Source: Betaproteobacteria bacterium (lineage in GTDB: Bacteria > Pseudomonadota > Gammaproteobacteria > Burkholderiales > SG8-41). Taken from it: a DNA stretch of 46,563 nucleotides. Below, piece after piece: positions 21,691-32,618 of this stretch (position 1 is the first letter of the stretch; each line of letters begins with the position of its first letter). The notes below the pieces were generated by a model. That model saw only the letters and a list, made by a program, of their open reading frames with translations. It was not told where the DNA came from and ran no database searches. Both the position numbers and the translations under genes were made by a program. The stretch lies in assembly GCA_016868035.1 (NCBI GenBank), contig VGID01000032.1:1-46563 (forward strand), in the 5' to 3' direction.

Positions 21691-23031
21691 CTGCTTGTCG
21701 AGCCAAGCGTTGACCTGCGCGAGGTCGGTCTCGGTGAGGCTGCCGGCGGCGGCTTTCAGCCGCAGCAGCGAGAGGATGTAGGCGTATCGCGCCTGCGCGA
21801 GATCGCGCCGCGTCTGGGAGAGCTGCTGCTGGGCGTTCAATACATCGACCTGCGTGCGCACGCCCACCTGCTGGCCCAGTCGCGTGGAATCGAGCGAGCT
21901 CTGCGAGGACACCAGCGCCGCCTCCAGCGCTTTGACCTGCGCCAGCCCGCTGGTGACCCCCAAATAGCCCTGGCGCACGGCAAGCTCGGCTGCGCGCCGC
22001 GCGCTCTCCAGCTCCTGGCGCGCTTTGTCCTCGTTCGCGAGCGCCTCGCGCACCCGCGAGCTCACCAGGCCGCCCTGATAGAGGGGCACGGCGAGCTGCA
22101 GCCCGATCACCTTGCTCGTGGTATCGGTGCCTACGCCCCCTTGCGTGCCCGAGCCGCTGCCCGCCTCGGTGTAGCTCGCAAAGGCATCGAGCGTGGGCCG
22201 GTGCGCGCCGCGGTTTCTCTCGACCTCGCGCGCGGCCACCGCGCGCGCCGCCTCGGCGGCCTTGACCTGCGTATTCGAGGCCAGCGCCTGCTGTACCCAG
22301 CGCTCCATGCCCGGCGGATCAGGCATCTGGGGCCGGAACCGCCCCCCCAGGGGCGCGAGCCCGGGAGCAGGCTGCCCGGTGAGCACCGTCAACGCCCGGC
22401 GCCGCACCTCCAGCTCGTTGCGCGCGGCGATCTCGGAAGCCACCGTGATGTCGTAGCGCGCCTGCGCCTCATGGGTATCGGTGATCGTGGCCACCCCCAC
22501 CTCGAAGTTGCGCTTGGCCTGCTCGAGCTGCTGGCCGATTGCGGCCAACTGCGCCTGCGCAAAGGCGAGCGTGTCCTGCGCGAGCAGCACATCGAAATAG
22601 GCCTGCGCCACCCGCACAATGAGATCCTGTGCGGCCTGCGCAAACAGCGCATCGGACTGCGCCACCTGGTGGCGCGCCTGCTCGTAGGTGGCGAGGTTCT
22701 GCGCCCGATACAGCGGCTGGGTCACCGAGAGCGTGAGCGTGTTCGAATTGAACTGGGTCGTGCCTCCCACCACACCGGTGCCCGTCGTGCCCCGCGGGCG
22801 GAGATCGCGGTCGTTGTGCTGGGTCGAGCCCGAGAGGGTCGCCTGCGGAAGCAGCCCGCTCAAGCCCTGGGGCAGCTTCTCCTGGCCCGCGCTCCAGCTC
22901 GCGCGCGCAGCCCCGTACTGCGCGTCCGCTGCCTGCGCGGAACGGTAGATCTGCATCAGATCGGCGCCCTGCGCACCCGGAGCGAGCGCGGACAAGCACG
23001 CCAACGATGCGCAGACGACCAGGCGCTTCAT
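21688..23031 (-). CDS. tolC: TolC-family outer-membrane efflux/secretion channel
   Basis: The 447-residue protein has a signal peptide (MKRLVVCASLACLSALAPGA, cleavage after AQG), then ADLMQIYRSAQAADAQYGAA, the TolC start. Two repeated alpha-helical/beta segments with LSVTQPLYRAQNL and LAVPLYQGGLVSSRVREALA match outer membrane efflux protein repeats. It would form the trimeric exit duct for type I secretion or tripartite efflux; the MacAB-like genes 4 kb away are possible partners. Start ATG 23031 fits the signal peptide; longer frames run into repeat. Confidence 0.92.
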   Translation of the reverse strand: MKRLVVCASLACLSALAPGAQGADLMQIYRSAQAADAQYGAARASWSAGQEKLPQGLSGLLPQATLSGSTQHNDRDLRPRGTTGTGVVGGTTQFNSNTLTLSVTQPLYRAQNLATYEQARHQVAQSDALFAQAAQDLIVRVAQAYFDVLLAQDTLAFAQAQLAAIGQQLEQAKRNFEVGVATITDTHEAQARYDITVASEIAARNELEVRRRALTVLTGQPAPGLAPLGGRFRPQMPDPPGMERWVQQALASNTQVKAAEAARAVAAREVERNRGAHRPTLDAFASYTEAGSGSGTQGGVGTDTTSKVIGLQLAVPLYQGGLVSSRVREALANEDKARQELESARRAAELAVRQGYLGVTSGLAQVKALEAALVSSQSSLDSTRLGQQVGVRTQVDVLNAQQQLSQTRRDLAQARYAYILSLLRLKAAAGSLTETDLAQVNAWLDKQ

Positions 23032-23034
23032 GGG

Positions 23035-23137
23035 GCTACGGGAACCAAAAATGGGAAATAGGGAATGGGAAACGGGAACCCGGTCGCGCCCGGAGTTGTG
23101 TTGTCCATTTGCGATTCCCCGTTCACGATTCACGGCT
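23035..23137. repeat. Fold-back heptanucleotide tract between pcm and tolC
   Basis: AATGGGAAATAGGGAATGGG purine arm at about 23049-23068 and CGATTCCCCGTTCACGATTC complement near 23112-23131, separated by about 43 bases. It lies in the leader of tolC and directly after the pcm stop. Confidence 0.7.
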
Positions 23138-23138
23138 T

Positions 23139-23804
23139 CTAGAAGACAAAGCGCTCAGGCTGCGGCGCATTCTTGAGGGACGCGATGCACGTCTCGAACA
23201 GTCCCGTCGAGCGGAACGCGCCGCCGGCCACGCACGTGATGAGCCGCGCTTCCATCACCGGGGGCTCGCCCACCACGGCAACGAGCCTGCCCCCGGGCTT
23301 GAGGCTGCGGGGAAACGCTTCCGCCAGCAGCGGCACCGAGCCGGTGAGAACGATTGCGTCATACGGCGCGTGCTTGTCCCATCCGCGCGCAGCATCGCCG
23401 GTATCCAGCGTGACGTTGGTGATCGAGTGCGCCTTGAGCTTGGCGCTTGCCGATGCCGTGAACTCGGGAACGATCTCCACCGAATAGACGTGGGCACCGA
23501 GGCTCGCCAGGAGCGCGGTCATGTAGCCGCTGCCGGTCCCGACTTCCAGGATCCTGTCGCCCGGGTGGAGCGCCAGCTCCTGCAGCATGCGCGCCTCGAT
23601 TTTCGGCGCGAGCATCGTTTCTCCGTGCCCGAGCGGGATCTCCATGTCCGCGAAGGCAAGCGCGCGGTGGCGCTCGGGCACGTATTCCTCGCGACGCACG
23701 CGGAGCAGCAGATCGAGCACGTTCTGATCGAGCACTTCCCACGTGCGGATCTGCTGCTCGACCATGTTGAAGCGCGCTCGCTCGACGTCCAGCTGTGCGT
23801 TCAT
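23139..23804 (-). CDS. pcm: Protein-L-isoaspartate O-methyltransferase family protein
   Basis: The 221-residue protein carries MVEQQIRTWEVLD, the SAM motif ILEVGTGSGYMTALLAS, and PYDAIVLTGSVPLL with a C-terminal LKPGGRLVAVVG. It repairs isoaspartyl residues by methylation. In betaproteobacteria a pcm-like gene often precedes tolC, as here. ATG 23804 is chosen because MNAQLDVERARFNM is the family start. Confidence 0.88.
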   Translation of the reverse strand: MNAQLDVERARFNMVEQQIRTWEVLDQNVLDLLLRVRREEYVPERHRALAFADMEIPLGHGETMLAPKIEARMLQELALHPGDRILEVGTGSGYMTALLASLGAHVYSVEIVPEFTASASAKLKAHSITNVTLDTGDAARGWDKHAPYDAIVLTGSVPLLAEAFPRSLKPGGRLVAVVGEPPVMEARLITCVAGGAFRSTGLFETCIASLKNAPQPERFVF

Positions 23805-23884
23805 TTGAAAGGGTTTTCCGGCGTCGGTGGGCGTTCGCGAAGCTTGCAATTATCCCATAATTCGATTAGCGTTCCCATTACACG

Positions 23885-24043
23885 TTAGGGGTCCTCGGGC
23901 CGGGAACGAGGATCGAGGTGGCGGTAATCGAGGGCACTGGTGACTCGGGGTTTCCTCGATGCGCAATCCTCAATCCTCAATCCTCGATCGGGGTGAGAGA
24001 TACCCTTAATACCTGATGCGGATAATGCCGTCGTAGGGAAGCG
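23885..24043 (+). promoter_or_regulatory. TPP riboswitch (THI element) of thiC with enlarged P3 arm
   Basis: The conserved TPP aptamer is present: TTAGGGGTCCTCG at 23885-23897 forms one side of P1/P2, and the 3' part GTGAGAGATACCC, ACCTGATGCGGATAATGCC and GTAGGGAAGCG (23991-24043) holds the pyrimidine and pyrophosphate sensors. Between them about 95 bases replace the usual short P3 loop, including CAATCCT repeated three times and complementary GAGGATCGAGG. It should repress thiC when thiamine pyrophosphate is plentiful, by blocking the ribosome-binding site (AAAGGAG at 24088-24094) or by termination. Confidence 0.93.
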
Positions 24044-24053
24044 TGGCGCTTAA

Positions 24054-25970
<1,917 letters not shown>

Positions 25971-25984
25971 AATGAAAGGGCGGC

Positions 25985-26033
25985 GAATGGTGAATGGGAA
26001 ACGGGGAACGGGAAAACCCGTTCGCCCGCTTTT
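25985..26033 (+). terminator. Repeat-derived hairpin after thiC, possible terminator
   Basis: GGTGAATGGGAAACGGGGAA units lead into GAACGGG-AAAA-CCCGTTC (26006-26023), a perfect 7-bp stem, followed by GCCCGCTTTTC. The GGGAAAACCC junction also occurs in the tract at about 11746. The T-run is short and displaced, so termination is uncertain. Confidence 0.45.
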
Positions 26034-26069
26034 CTCACATTCGACGCCCGGAGCGATGAGGAGACATTC

Positions 26070-26450
26070 ATGAAGCTGCGTTCGATGATTACCGCGGGAA
26101 TGCTGGGAATGGCGCTTGCCGTGCCGGCTCATGCGCAGGGCAAGGATCCATTCGCCGAATTCGATGCGCGCCTCGAGGCGCTGCTCGCGCCGCAAGCCTG
26201 GCTCAAGGGGCGCGTGAGCGAGGCCGACGTGACCCTGCTCTTCACCTACCTCAAGGCCTCGCTGATCGCCGCCGCGCGCGGCAAGCAGGTCCCGGTACCC
26301 GAGGCGCTCAACCGCAGGGCCGAGGAGCTCGGGCGCGAGCTCAAGATGCACGGCCTCGTTACCGGCCTGCTGCTGCTCGATGCGCTGGAATCCGGGGCGA
26401 AGCAGGCCGTGCGCGAAGCGCTCTCGGAACCCGCACCCCGTAGCCCCTGA
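26070..26450 (+). CDS. Hypothetical small periplasmic protein
   Basis: The 126 residues begin with a clear signal peptide, MKLRSMITAGMLGMALAVPA with an AHA-Q cleavage site. The mature part is mostly helical and charged (ADVTLLFTYLKASLIAAARG, then RRAEELGRELKMHGLVTGLL). GAGGAGAC precedes the ATG. I recognise no family. It lies between thiC and the MacAB-like operon, separated from both by repeat tracts. Confidence 0.7.
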   Translation: MKLRSMITAGMLGMALAVPAHAQGKDPFAEFDARLEALLAPQAWLKGRVSEADVTLLFTYLKASLIAAARGKQVPVPEALNRRAEELGRELKMHGLVTGLLLLDALESGAKQAVREALSEPAPRSP

Positions 26451-26547
26451 AGCGCCCGCGATCCCCGGAAACATCCTGTTACATCCGCCGGGCCCCGTGA
26501 CGTGGGCGCGGCGCGGCACCTCCGTTACAATTCCCGGTCCAAAGGAG

Positions 26548-26651
26548 CGAACGGTAAATGGTAATCGGTAATCGGTAAGCGGCGAGGAACCGGCGGCCTG
26601 CGGTTTTCTCCGTTCACCGTTCACCGTTCACCGTTTACCGTTTACCGGTTT
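26548..26651. repeat. Fold-back heptanucleotide tract before the macA-like gene
   Basis: GAACGGTAAATGGTAATCGG, GTAATCG, GTAAGCG (purine arm, 26549-26581) and GTTCACC three times then GTTTACC twice (26612-26648), with a core of about 30 bases. One of the cleanest examples: period 7 is exact in both arms. Confidence 0.8.
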
Positions 26652-26664
26652 TGGGAGTTGCTGG

Positions 26665-28206
26665 ATGTCGCGCAGGAACGTGATCGTTGCGGTCGTGATG
26701 GCCGCGGTGCTGGCCGGCGGGGCCGCCGCGTACGGGTGGTGGAACTCGCGCGCGACCGCTCCGGGCTACCGCTTCGCCACGATCGAGCGCGGCGGAATCA
26801 CGGCGGCGGTGTCGGCCACCGGAACGCTCAACCCGGTGGTCTCGGTCCAGGTGGGCTCGCAGGTCTCGGGGCAGATCAAGGAAATAAACGTTGATTTCAA
26901 TTCGGCGGTGAAGAAGGGGCAGATGATCGCCCGGATCGACCCCGACTCCTTCGCATTGCGGGTGAACCAGGCGATGGCCGATCTGGAGGCCGCGCGCGCC
27001 ACCGTGCTCACCCAGCACGCCAACGTGGCGGCGCTGCGCGCGGAGGTCTCGCGCGCCAGGGTCAACCTCGCGGAGGCCGAGCGCGAATTCCAGCGCAACA
27101 AGACGCTCTTCGAAAAGGAGTTCGTCTCGGCCGCCGTGCGCGACAGGGCACAGGCGGGGTTCGAGTCGGCGCAGGAGCAGGTCAAGACCGCGCAGGCGCA
27201 GATGGCGGTGGGCGAGGCCCAGGTGCGCAACGTCGAAGCGCTGGTCAAGCAGCGCGAGGCGCAGCTCGCGCAGGCCCGGGTGGATCTCGAGCGCACCGCG
27301 ATCCGCGCGCCGGTGGACGGCATCGTCGTGAAGCGCTCGGTCGAGCCGGGGCAGACGGTCGCGGCGAGCCTGCAGGCGCCGGAGCTCTTCATCATCGCCC
27401 AGGACCTGCGCGAGATGCAGGTCGAGACCTCCATAGACGAAGCGGAGGTGGGCCGCATCCGCGTCGGGCAGAACGCGACCTTCACCGTGGATTCGTTCCC
27501 GGGCCGGGCCTTCTCCGGCAAGGTGACGCAGGTGCGCAAGGCGGCGCAGGTGGTGCAGAATGTCGTGACCTACACGGCGGTGGTGACCACCGCGAATCCC
27601 GACCTGACCCTGTTCCCGGGCATGACCGCCAACGTGCGCATCGTGGTGGATACCCGGGAAGGCGCCCTCAAGGTGCCGAACGCCGCGTTGCGTTTCCGGC
27701 CGGCGGGCGCGGCCGATGCGCCGAAGGGCGAAGCCAAAGGCGAGGAAGGTGCGGGAGCGCGGCAGCAAGCGAACCGCGAGCGGCTCACGCGCGAGCTCAA
27801 CCTGACTCCCGACCAGCAGGCGCGGCTGGAGGTGATCTTCAGCGAGATGCGGCAGAAGATCGACGCGCTGCAGGAGCAGAAGGGCGAGGCGCGGCGCCGG
27901 CAGCTCGAGCGTTTCCGGGCGGAAGCGCGCGGCAAGATCGCCGAGATGCTCAACCCCGAGCAGCGCGCGCGCTACCAGGAGATCGTCGCCGAGCAGACCG
28001 GTCGCGGGGGCAGCCGCGGGCGGGTTTGGGTGCTCGACGGCGCGGGCGGGCCCAAGGCGGTCACGGTGAGGCTGGGGCTGAACGACGGCAGCTTCACCGA
28101 ACTGGTGTCGAGCGAGCTCGCGGAAGGCGCGCAGGTCATCGTAGGCACGACCGAGCTCGCAAAGGCGCGGACGACGCCCACGGGCGCCCCGCGCCTGCCG
28201 TTCTAG
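26665..28206 (+). CDS. MacA-like periplasmic adaptor with inserted LTxxQ (Spy/CpxP-like) segment
   Basis: The 513-residue membrane-fusion protein has an N-terminal anchor (MSRRNVIVAVVMAAVLAGGA), lipoyl half-motifs (VSVQVGSQVSGQIKEINVDF; AIRAPVDGIVVKRSVEPGQT), a long alpha hairpin at about 110-215 and a beta-barrel. At about 345-450 a charged helical insertion with LTRELNLTPDQQARLEVIF and LNPEQRARYQEI resembles the two LTxxQ repeats of CpxP/Spy. Classical MacA (about 370 residues) lacks it. It should connect the ABC transporter encoded next to an outer-membrane duct such as the TolC at 21688-23031. Confidence 0.88.
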   Translation: MSRRNVIVAVVMAAVLAGGAAAYGWWNSRATAPGYRFATIERGGITAAVSATGTLNPVVSVQVGSQVSGQIKEINVDFNSAVKKGQMIARIDPDSFALRVNQAMADLEAARATVLTQHANVAALRAEVSRARVNLAEAEREFQRNKTLFEKEFVSAAVRDRAQAGFESAQEQVKTAQAQMAVGEAQVRNVEALVKQREAQLAQARVDLERTAIRAPVDGIVVKRSVEPGQTVAASLQAPELFIIAQDLREMQVETSIDEAEVGRIRVGQNATFTVDSFPGRAFSGKVTQVRKAAQVVQNVVTYTAVVTTANPDLTLFPGMTANVRIVVDTREGALKVPNAALRFRPAGAADAPKGEAKGEEGAGARQQANRERLTRELNLTPDQQARLEVIFSEMRQKIDALQEQKGEARRRQLERFRAEARGKIAEMLNPEQRARYQEIVAEQTGRGGSRGRVWVLDGAGGPKAVTVRLGLNDGSFTELVSSELAEGAQVIVGTTELAKARTTPTGAPRLPF

Positions 28207-28296
28207 CGGTGGTTAATGGGAAATGGGTAATGGGTAATGAGTAATGGGTGATGGGATACCAGCAGCTTCTCACTCATCACTCGTCACGGATCTTTC
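28207..28296. repeat. Fold-back heptanucleotide tract before the ABC ATPase gene
   Basis: TAATGGG, AAATGGG, TAATGGG, TAATGAG, TAATGGG, TGATGGG in series (28212-28254), then the complement CACTCATCACTCGTCACGG (28271-28289). Core about 16 bases. It sits inside the likely macAB transcript. Confidence 0.75.
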
Positions 28297-28297
28297 G

Positions 28298-29035
28298 ATG
28301 GCTGAGCCGCTGATCCTCGCGCGGGACCTCGTCAAGGAGTACCGGCTGGAAGGCTACACGGTGCCGGCGCTGCGCGGAGTCTCGATCGCGATCGAGCCCG
28401 GGGAATTCGTCGCCGTGATGGGCCCCTCCGGCTCGGGAAAGTCCACGTTCATGAATCTGCTCGGCTGCCTCGATACGCCGACCTCCGGCGAGTATTTCCT
28501 TGCCGGGGAAAAGGTCTCGGCCCTGCCTGGCGACGCGCTGGCCGCGATCCGCAACCGACGCATCGGCTTCGTCTTCCAGAGCTTCAACCTGCTGCCCCGA
28601 ACGAGCGCCCTGGAAAATGTCGAGCTGCCGTTGATCTACAGCGGCTGCCCGGTCGCGGAGCGCCGCGAGCGGGCGCGGCAAAAGCTGGTCGAGGTGGGGA
28701 TCGCCGACCGCGCACAGCACCAGCCCGCCCAGCTCTCCGGCGGCCAGCAGCAGCGCGTGGCGATTGCCCGCGCGCTCGTCAACAACCCGGTGCTGATTCT
28801 TGCCGACGAGCCGACCGGCGCGCTCGACACCCGCACCGGCTTCGAGGTGATGGCGCTGTTCCAGGCGCTGAACCGGCGCGGCATGACCATCGTGCTCGTC
28901 ACCCACGAGCGCGACATCGCGGGTTTCGCGGGGCGCATCGTCGGATTTCGCGACGGGCACATCATCGAGGACCGGCGCGCGGTGCCCCATGACGCGCAGG
29001 CGATGCTCGCCGAGGTCTCGACGGAGGTCGCGTGA
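28298..29035 (+). CDS. MacB-like ABC transporter ATP-binding protein
   Basis: The 245-residue ATPase has Walker [10 protein letters not shown] (about 44-52), Q-loop VFQSFNLL, the signature [15 protein letters not shown], and Walker [13 protein letters not shown] with a switch His (VTHE). It is of the LolD/MacB group. In classical MacB the ATPase is fused to the permease; here they are separate genes overlapping by four bases (GTGA). ATG 28298 is chosen because the sequence before it is repeat-encoded. Confidence 0.92.
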   Translation: MAEPLILARDLVKEYRLEGYTVPALRGVSIAIEPGEFVAVMGPSGSGKSTFMNLLGCLDTPTSGEYFLAGEKVSALPGDALAAIRNRRIGFVFQSFNLLPRTSALENVELPLIYSGCPVAERRERARQKLVEVGIADRAQHQPAQLSGGQQQRVAIARALVNNPVLILADEPTGALDTRTGFEVMALFQALNRRGMTIVLVTHERDIAGFAGRIVGFRDGHIIEDRRAVPHDAQAMLAEVSTEVA

Positions 29036-30264
29036 ACGCGCTCATGAGCATGCGCATCGCTCTGCGCGCGCTGCGCGTGAACACGCTGCGCAGCACGCTC
29101 ACGATGCTCGGCATCATCATCGGCGTCGCCGCGGTCATCACGATGATCGCCGTCGGATCCGGCGCCCAGGCGCGAATCGAGGACCAGATCCGCAGCCTCG
29201 GCTCGAACCTGATCATCGTGCTGCCGGGGTCGGTGACCGCGGGCGGAGCGCGCCTCGGGCTGGGCTCGCGCAACACGCTGACCGAGGAAGACGCCGTCGC
29301 GATCCAGCGCGACATCGCGGAGGTGCAGGCCGCCGGTCCGGCGTTGCGCGGCGGCGGGCAGGTGGTCTACGGCAACAGCAACTGGTCCACGATTTTTTAC
29401 GGCGTGACGCCCGAGTATCTCGAGGCACGCCGCTGGATCATCGAATCAGGCGACAGCTTCGACGCCGCCGATCTGTCCGGCGCGACCAAGGTCGCGCTGA
29501 TCGGCAGGACGGTCGCCAACGCGCTCTTTGGGGATTCGGACCCGGTCGGCCAGGTAATCCGCATCCGCAAGGTTCCGTTCACGGTGACCGGGGTGCTCGA
29601 GCGCAAGGGCCAGAGCCTGATGGGCCAGGACCAGGACGACGTGATCCTGATGCCGATCACGACCGCGCGCAAACGCGTGCTCGGACAGACTCAGGGCTGG
29701 CTGCGCACCGTGAACTCGATCTCGGTCAAGGTCCGGGATGGGGCGGACATGACCGAAGCCGAGAACCAGATCCGCAATCTCCTGCGCCAGCGCCACCGGC
29801 TGCAATTCAACCAGGAGGACGACTTCTGGATGCGCAACCTCGCCGAAGTGCTGAAGGCGCAGGAGCAGTCGAGCCGCGTGCTCACGTTGCTGCTCGCCGC
29901 GGTGGCGTCCGTGTCGCTGCTCGTGGGCGGCATCGGCATCATGAACATCATGCTCGTATCGGTCACCGAGCGCACGCGGGAAATCGGCCTGCGCATGGCG
30001 GTCGGCGCGCGCGGGCGCGACATCCTCGGGCAGTTCCTGGTGGAGGCAGTCACGCTTGCGCTGATCGGGGGGTTGTTCGGGATCGCGCTCGGCGTGGGCG
30101 GCTCGTACGCAATCGGGCATTTCGCCGAGTGGCGCACGGAGCTCCACGCGGATGCGATCGTGCTCGCCGTGAGCTTCGCCGCCGCGATCGGGGTGTTCTT
30201 CGGCTTCTACCCCGCGCGCAAGGCCTCGCGGCTCGCGCCGATCGAGGCGCTTCGCTACGAGTGA
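29032..30264 (+). CDS. MacB-like ABC transporter permease
   Basis: The 410-residue FtsX/MacB permease has an N-terminal helix ([20 protein letters not shown]), a large periplasmic MacB_PCD domain (about 45-270), and three C-terminal helices including [20 protein letters not shown] and the [17 protein letters not shown] coupling segment. GTG start overlaps the ATPase stop. Its TGA is part of the first unit of the following repeat tract. Together with the adaptor it would export a peptide, siderophore or drug; substrate unknown. Confidence 0.92.
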   Translation: MNALMSMRIALRALRVNTLRSTLTMLGIIIGVAAVITMIAVGSGAQARIEDQIRSLGSNLIIVLPGSVTAGGARLGLGSRNTLTEEDAVAIQRDIAEVQAAGPALRGGGQVVYGNSNWSTIFYGVTPEYLEARRWIIESGDSFDAADLSGATKVALIGRTVANALFGDSDPVGQVIRIRKVPFTVTGVLERKGQSLMGQDQDDVILMPITTARKRVLGQTQGWLRTVNSISVKVRDGADMTEAENQIRNLLRQRHRLQFNQEDDFWMRNLAEVLKAQEQSSRVLTLLLAAVASVSLLVGGIGIMNIMLVSVTERTREIGLRMAVGARGRDILGQFLVEAVTLALIGGLFGIALGVGGSYAIGHFAEWRTELHADAIVLAVSFAAAIGVFFGFYPARKASRLAPIEALRYE

Positions 30265-30400
30265 TTCAGTGATTAAGTGATTTAGTGATTGAGCGACGGC
30301 AAGCTCTCACCGGCCCTGCCACTTAATTACTTAGAGCACACATTTCAAAATGAAGTGCTGATACGGTCACTCAGTTACCCAATCACTCGCCATCCGGGCT
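30261..30400. repeat. Octanucleotide fold-back tract between permease and uppP
   Basis: GTGATTCA, GTGATTAA, GTGATTTA, GTGATTGA (30261-30292) have an exact 8-base period; complementary CACTTAATTACTTAG (30319) and CACTCAGTTACCCAATCACT lie to the right. The first unit provides the permease stop codon. Same architecture as the heptad family but another period. Confidence 0.75.
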
Positions 30401-30420
30401 CGCGTAGAATGGCGTCCTGA

Positions 30421-31245
30421 ATGGACGCAGCGCTCTATTTCAAGGCTTTCCTGCTCGGCATCGTGGAAGGTCTCACCGAATTCCTGCCGATTTCCAGCAC
30501 CGGGCATCTCATCATCGTCGGTGAGCTGATCGGATTCGGCGGGGAAAAGGCCAAGGTATTCCACATCACGATCCAGCTCGCGGCGATCCTCGCCGTCTGC
30601 TGGGAGTACCGCGCGCGGCTGCTGGCGGTGGCTACGGGGCTCGCGCGCGAGCCGGTCCAGCAGCGGTTCGTCGCGAATCTCGCGATCGCGTTCACGCCAG
30701 CGGCGCTGCTCGGCCTCGCGTTCCACGGGACGATCAAACAGCATCTCTTCCATCCGCTGCCGGTGGCCGCGGCTCTGGTGCTCGGGGGCCTGCTCATCCT
30801 CTGGGTCGAGCGGCGCGGGCACCGCGTGGTGATCGGGGAAGTGGACGACATGCGCTGGAGCGACGCGCTGAAGATCGGCTGCGCGCAGGCGCTTGCGTTG
30901 ATACCCGGCACCTCCCGCTCGGGCGCGACGATCATCGGGGCGCTCTACTTCGGTTTGTCACGCAAGGCGGCGACTGAATTTTCGTTCTTCCTTGCGATCC
31001 CGACGATGTTTGCCGCGGTCGGCTACGACCTCTACCGCAATCGCGCGATCCTGCAGGTGGAGGACCTGGGTATGTTCGGGATCGGCTTTGCGGCGTCCTT
31101 CGCGAGCGCGTTCTTGGCGGTGCGGGGGCTCCTCCGCTACATCAGCCGCCATGATTTCAGCGTGTTCGCCTACTACCGCATCGCCTTCGGCGCCGTGGTG
31201 CTGGCGACGGCGTACACCGGTCTCGTCAATTGGAGTGAACGGTGA
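30421..31245 (+). CDS. uppP: Undecaprenyl-diphosphatase
   Basis: UppP (BacA) dephosphorylates undecaprenyl pyrophosphate, recycling the lipid carrier for peptidoglycan and O-antigen. The 274-residue membrane protein has the active-site segments [16 protein letters not shown] (16-31) and [10 protein letters not shown] (about 162-171) with catalytic Glu, His and Arg. The ATG at 30421 directly begins [10 protein letters not shown]. Its last residues (SER-stop) are written by GTGAACGGTGA of the next repeat tract. Confidence 0.95.
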   Translation: MDAALYFKAFLLGIVEGLTEFLPISSTGHLIIVGELIGFGGEKAKVFHITIQLAAILAVCWEYRARLLAVATGLAREPVQQRFVANLAIAFTPAALLGLAFHGTIKQHLFHPLPVAAALVLGGLLILWVERRGHRVVIGEVDDMRWSDALKIGCAQALALIPGTSRSGATIIGALYFGLSRKAATEFSFFLAIPTMFAAVGYDLYRNRAILQVEDLGMFGIGFAASFASAFLAVRGLLRYISRHDFSVFAYYRIAFGAVVLATAYTGLVNWSER

Positions 31246-31343
31246 GCGGTGAACGGGGGTAGCAAACGATACCTTAGCAATCGACATCGCAGCGCAGTAT
31301 CTCCGTTCACCGTTCACCGTTTACCGTTTACCGATTACCGCTT
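31230..31343. repeat. Fold-back heptanucleotide tract between uppP and MFS gene
   Basis: GTGAACG, GTGAGCG, GTGAACG (31234-31254) and CGTTCACCGTTCACCGTTTA followed by CCGTTTACCGATTACCG (31304-31340), with a core of about 50 bases. Purine arm overlaps the uppP stop; pyrimidine arm ends eight bases before the MFS start. Confidence 0.8.
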
Positions 31344-31347
31344 CTGA

Positions 31348-32538
31348 GTGATTTCCTTCCAGCGTTACGGCGATCTGTTCGGGGCGCCCGAGGTGCGCGC
31401 GACGGTGCTCGCCTCCGTCATCGGGCGCATCCCGATCGGGGTCGCGACGTTAGCCGTCCTGCTTTTCGTGCAGGCGCGGACCGGCTCGTTTGCGCTTGCC
31501 GGGTCCACCGCCGCGCTCTATGTGCTCGGGCTCTCCGTGGTCGCGCCGTTCCTCGGGCGCATGATCGATCGCGTGGGCCCGCGGCGCGTGCTCTCGGTGA
31601 GCGCGGTCGTCTATCCGGGCATGCTCGGCGCACTCGTGCTGCTCGTCGTTCACGCCGAGAGCCACTGGTGGGTCGCGGCTGCCGCGCTGCTCGCCGGCGC
31701 GGCCTTTCCCCCGATCACGATCTGCATGCGCACTCTCTATCCGCGGCTGCTGCCGGATATCGGCCTGCTGCAGACCGCGTACTCGGTGGACTCGGCGCTC
31801 GTGGAGACGATCTTTATCGCGGGGCCGGCACTCGTGGCCCTGTTCGTCGCGGCAGGCTACCCGTATGCGGCCGTGCTCTTCGCCGCCGTGTGCGCCGCGA
31901 TCGGCAGCGCCGTTTTTCTGCGCACGCCCGCCGTGAGAAACTGGGCCGTCCATCCGGACAGCGCGCCGCGCAGCCTGCTCGGCCCCTTGCGCATACCGCG
32001 GCTGCTCGCGGTATTTGCCGCCACGGTGTGCTACTCGGTGGGGTTCGGCCTCTATGAAGTCGCCGTCACCGCGTTCGCCACGACTCGCGGGCACCCTGCG
32101 GCCGCGGGGGTGATCCTTGCGCTGGCGAGCGTCGGCAGCACCGCGGGCGCAGTGATCTACGGCAGCCGCGACTGGGGCTGGCCCATCGCGCGGCAGTATC
32201 TGCTGGCGGTGGGTCTGATGGCGGCAGGGCTGCTGCTCCTGACGCCGATCACGAACCTCACGCTTTTTGCATTCGCCAACATCGTCGCCGGCGTGCCGAT
32301 GGCCACCGTGATCGCGGTGCAGTCGCTGCTCGTGTCTCAGATCGCTCCGCGGGTGATGCTCGCGGAGAGCTTTACGTGGGGCGCGACGTGCCTGCTGGGG
32401 GGAATCAGCGCCGGTATCGCGGCGGGCGGCATGCTCGCGGAATACGTGCCGGCAGCGACGATACTCGCGGTCGCGGTAGCGGCGACGCTCCTATCCGGCG
32501 CGATCGTGTGGACGATGCTCGGAGAACGTGAATCCTAA
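31348..32538 (+). CDS. MFS transporter
   Basis: The 396-residue protein has about twelve hydrophobic helices and the loop-2/3 signature GRMIDRVGPRRVLSVSA of major facilitator proteins. Substrate unknown; the pattern is closest to drug or sugar-efflux type members. Starts GTG 31348 (MISFQRYGDLF), close behind repeat sequence and without a good ribosome-binding site. The C-terminal RES-stop lies in a GTGAATCC unit that begins a weak fold-back (32528-32615; complement TTCACGATTCGCGG). Confidence 0.85.
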   Translation: MISFQRYGDLFGAPEVRATVLASVIGRIPIGVATLAVLLFVQARTGSFALAGSTAALYVLGLSVVAPFLGRMIDRVGPRRVLSVSAVVYPGMLGALVLLVVHAESHWWVAAAALLAGAAFPPITICMRTLYPRLLPDIGLLQTAYSVDSALVETIFIAGPALVALFVAAGYPYAAVLFAAVCAAIGSAVFLRTPAVRNWAVHPDSAPRSLLGPLRIPRLLAVFAATVCYSVGFGLYEVAVTAFATTRGHPAAAGVILALASVGSTAGAVIYGSRDWGWPIARQYLLAVGLMAAGLLLLTPITNLTLFAFANIVAGVPMATVIAVQSLLVSQIAPRVMLAESFTWGATCLLGGISAGIAAGGMLAEYVPAATILAVAVAATLLSGAIVWTMLGERES

Positions 32539-32618
32539 ATCGTCGATCACAGGTCGCGGACGCGTTTCTGCAGTGCTCATTTTATTATTCACGATTCGCG
32601 GCGCACGATCCGCGGGCG

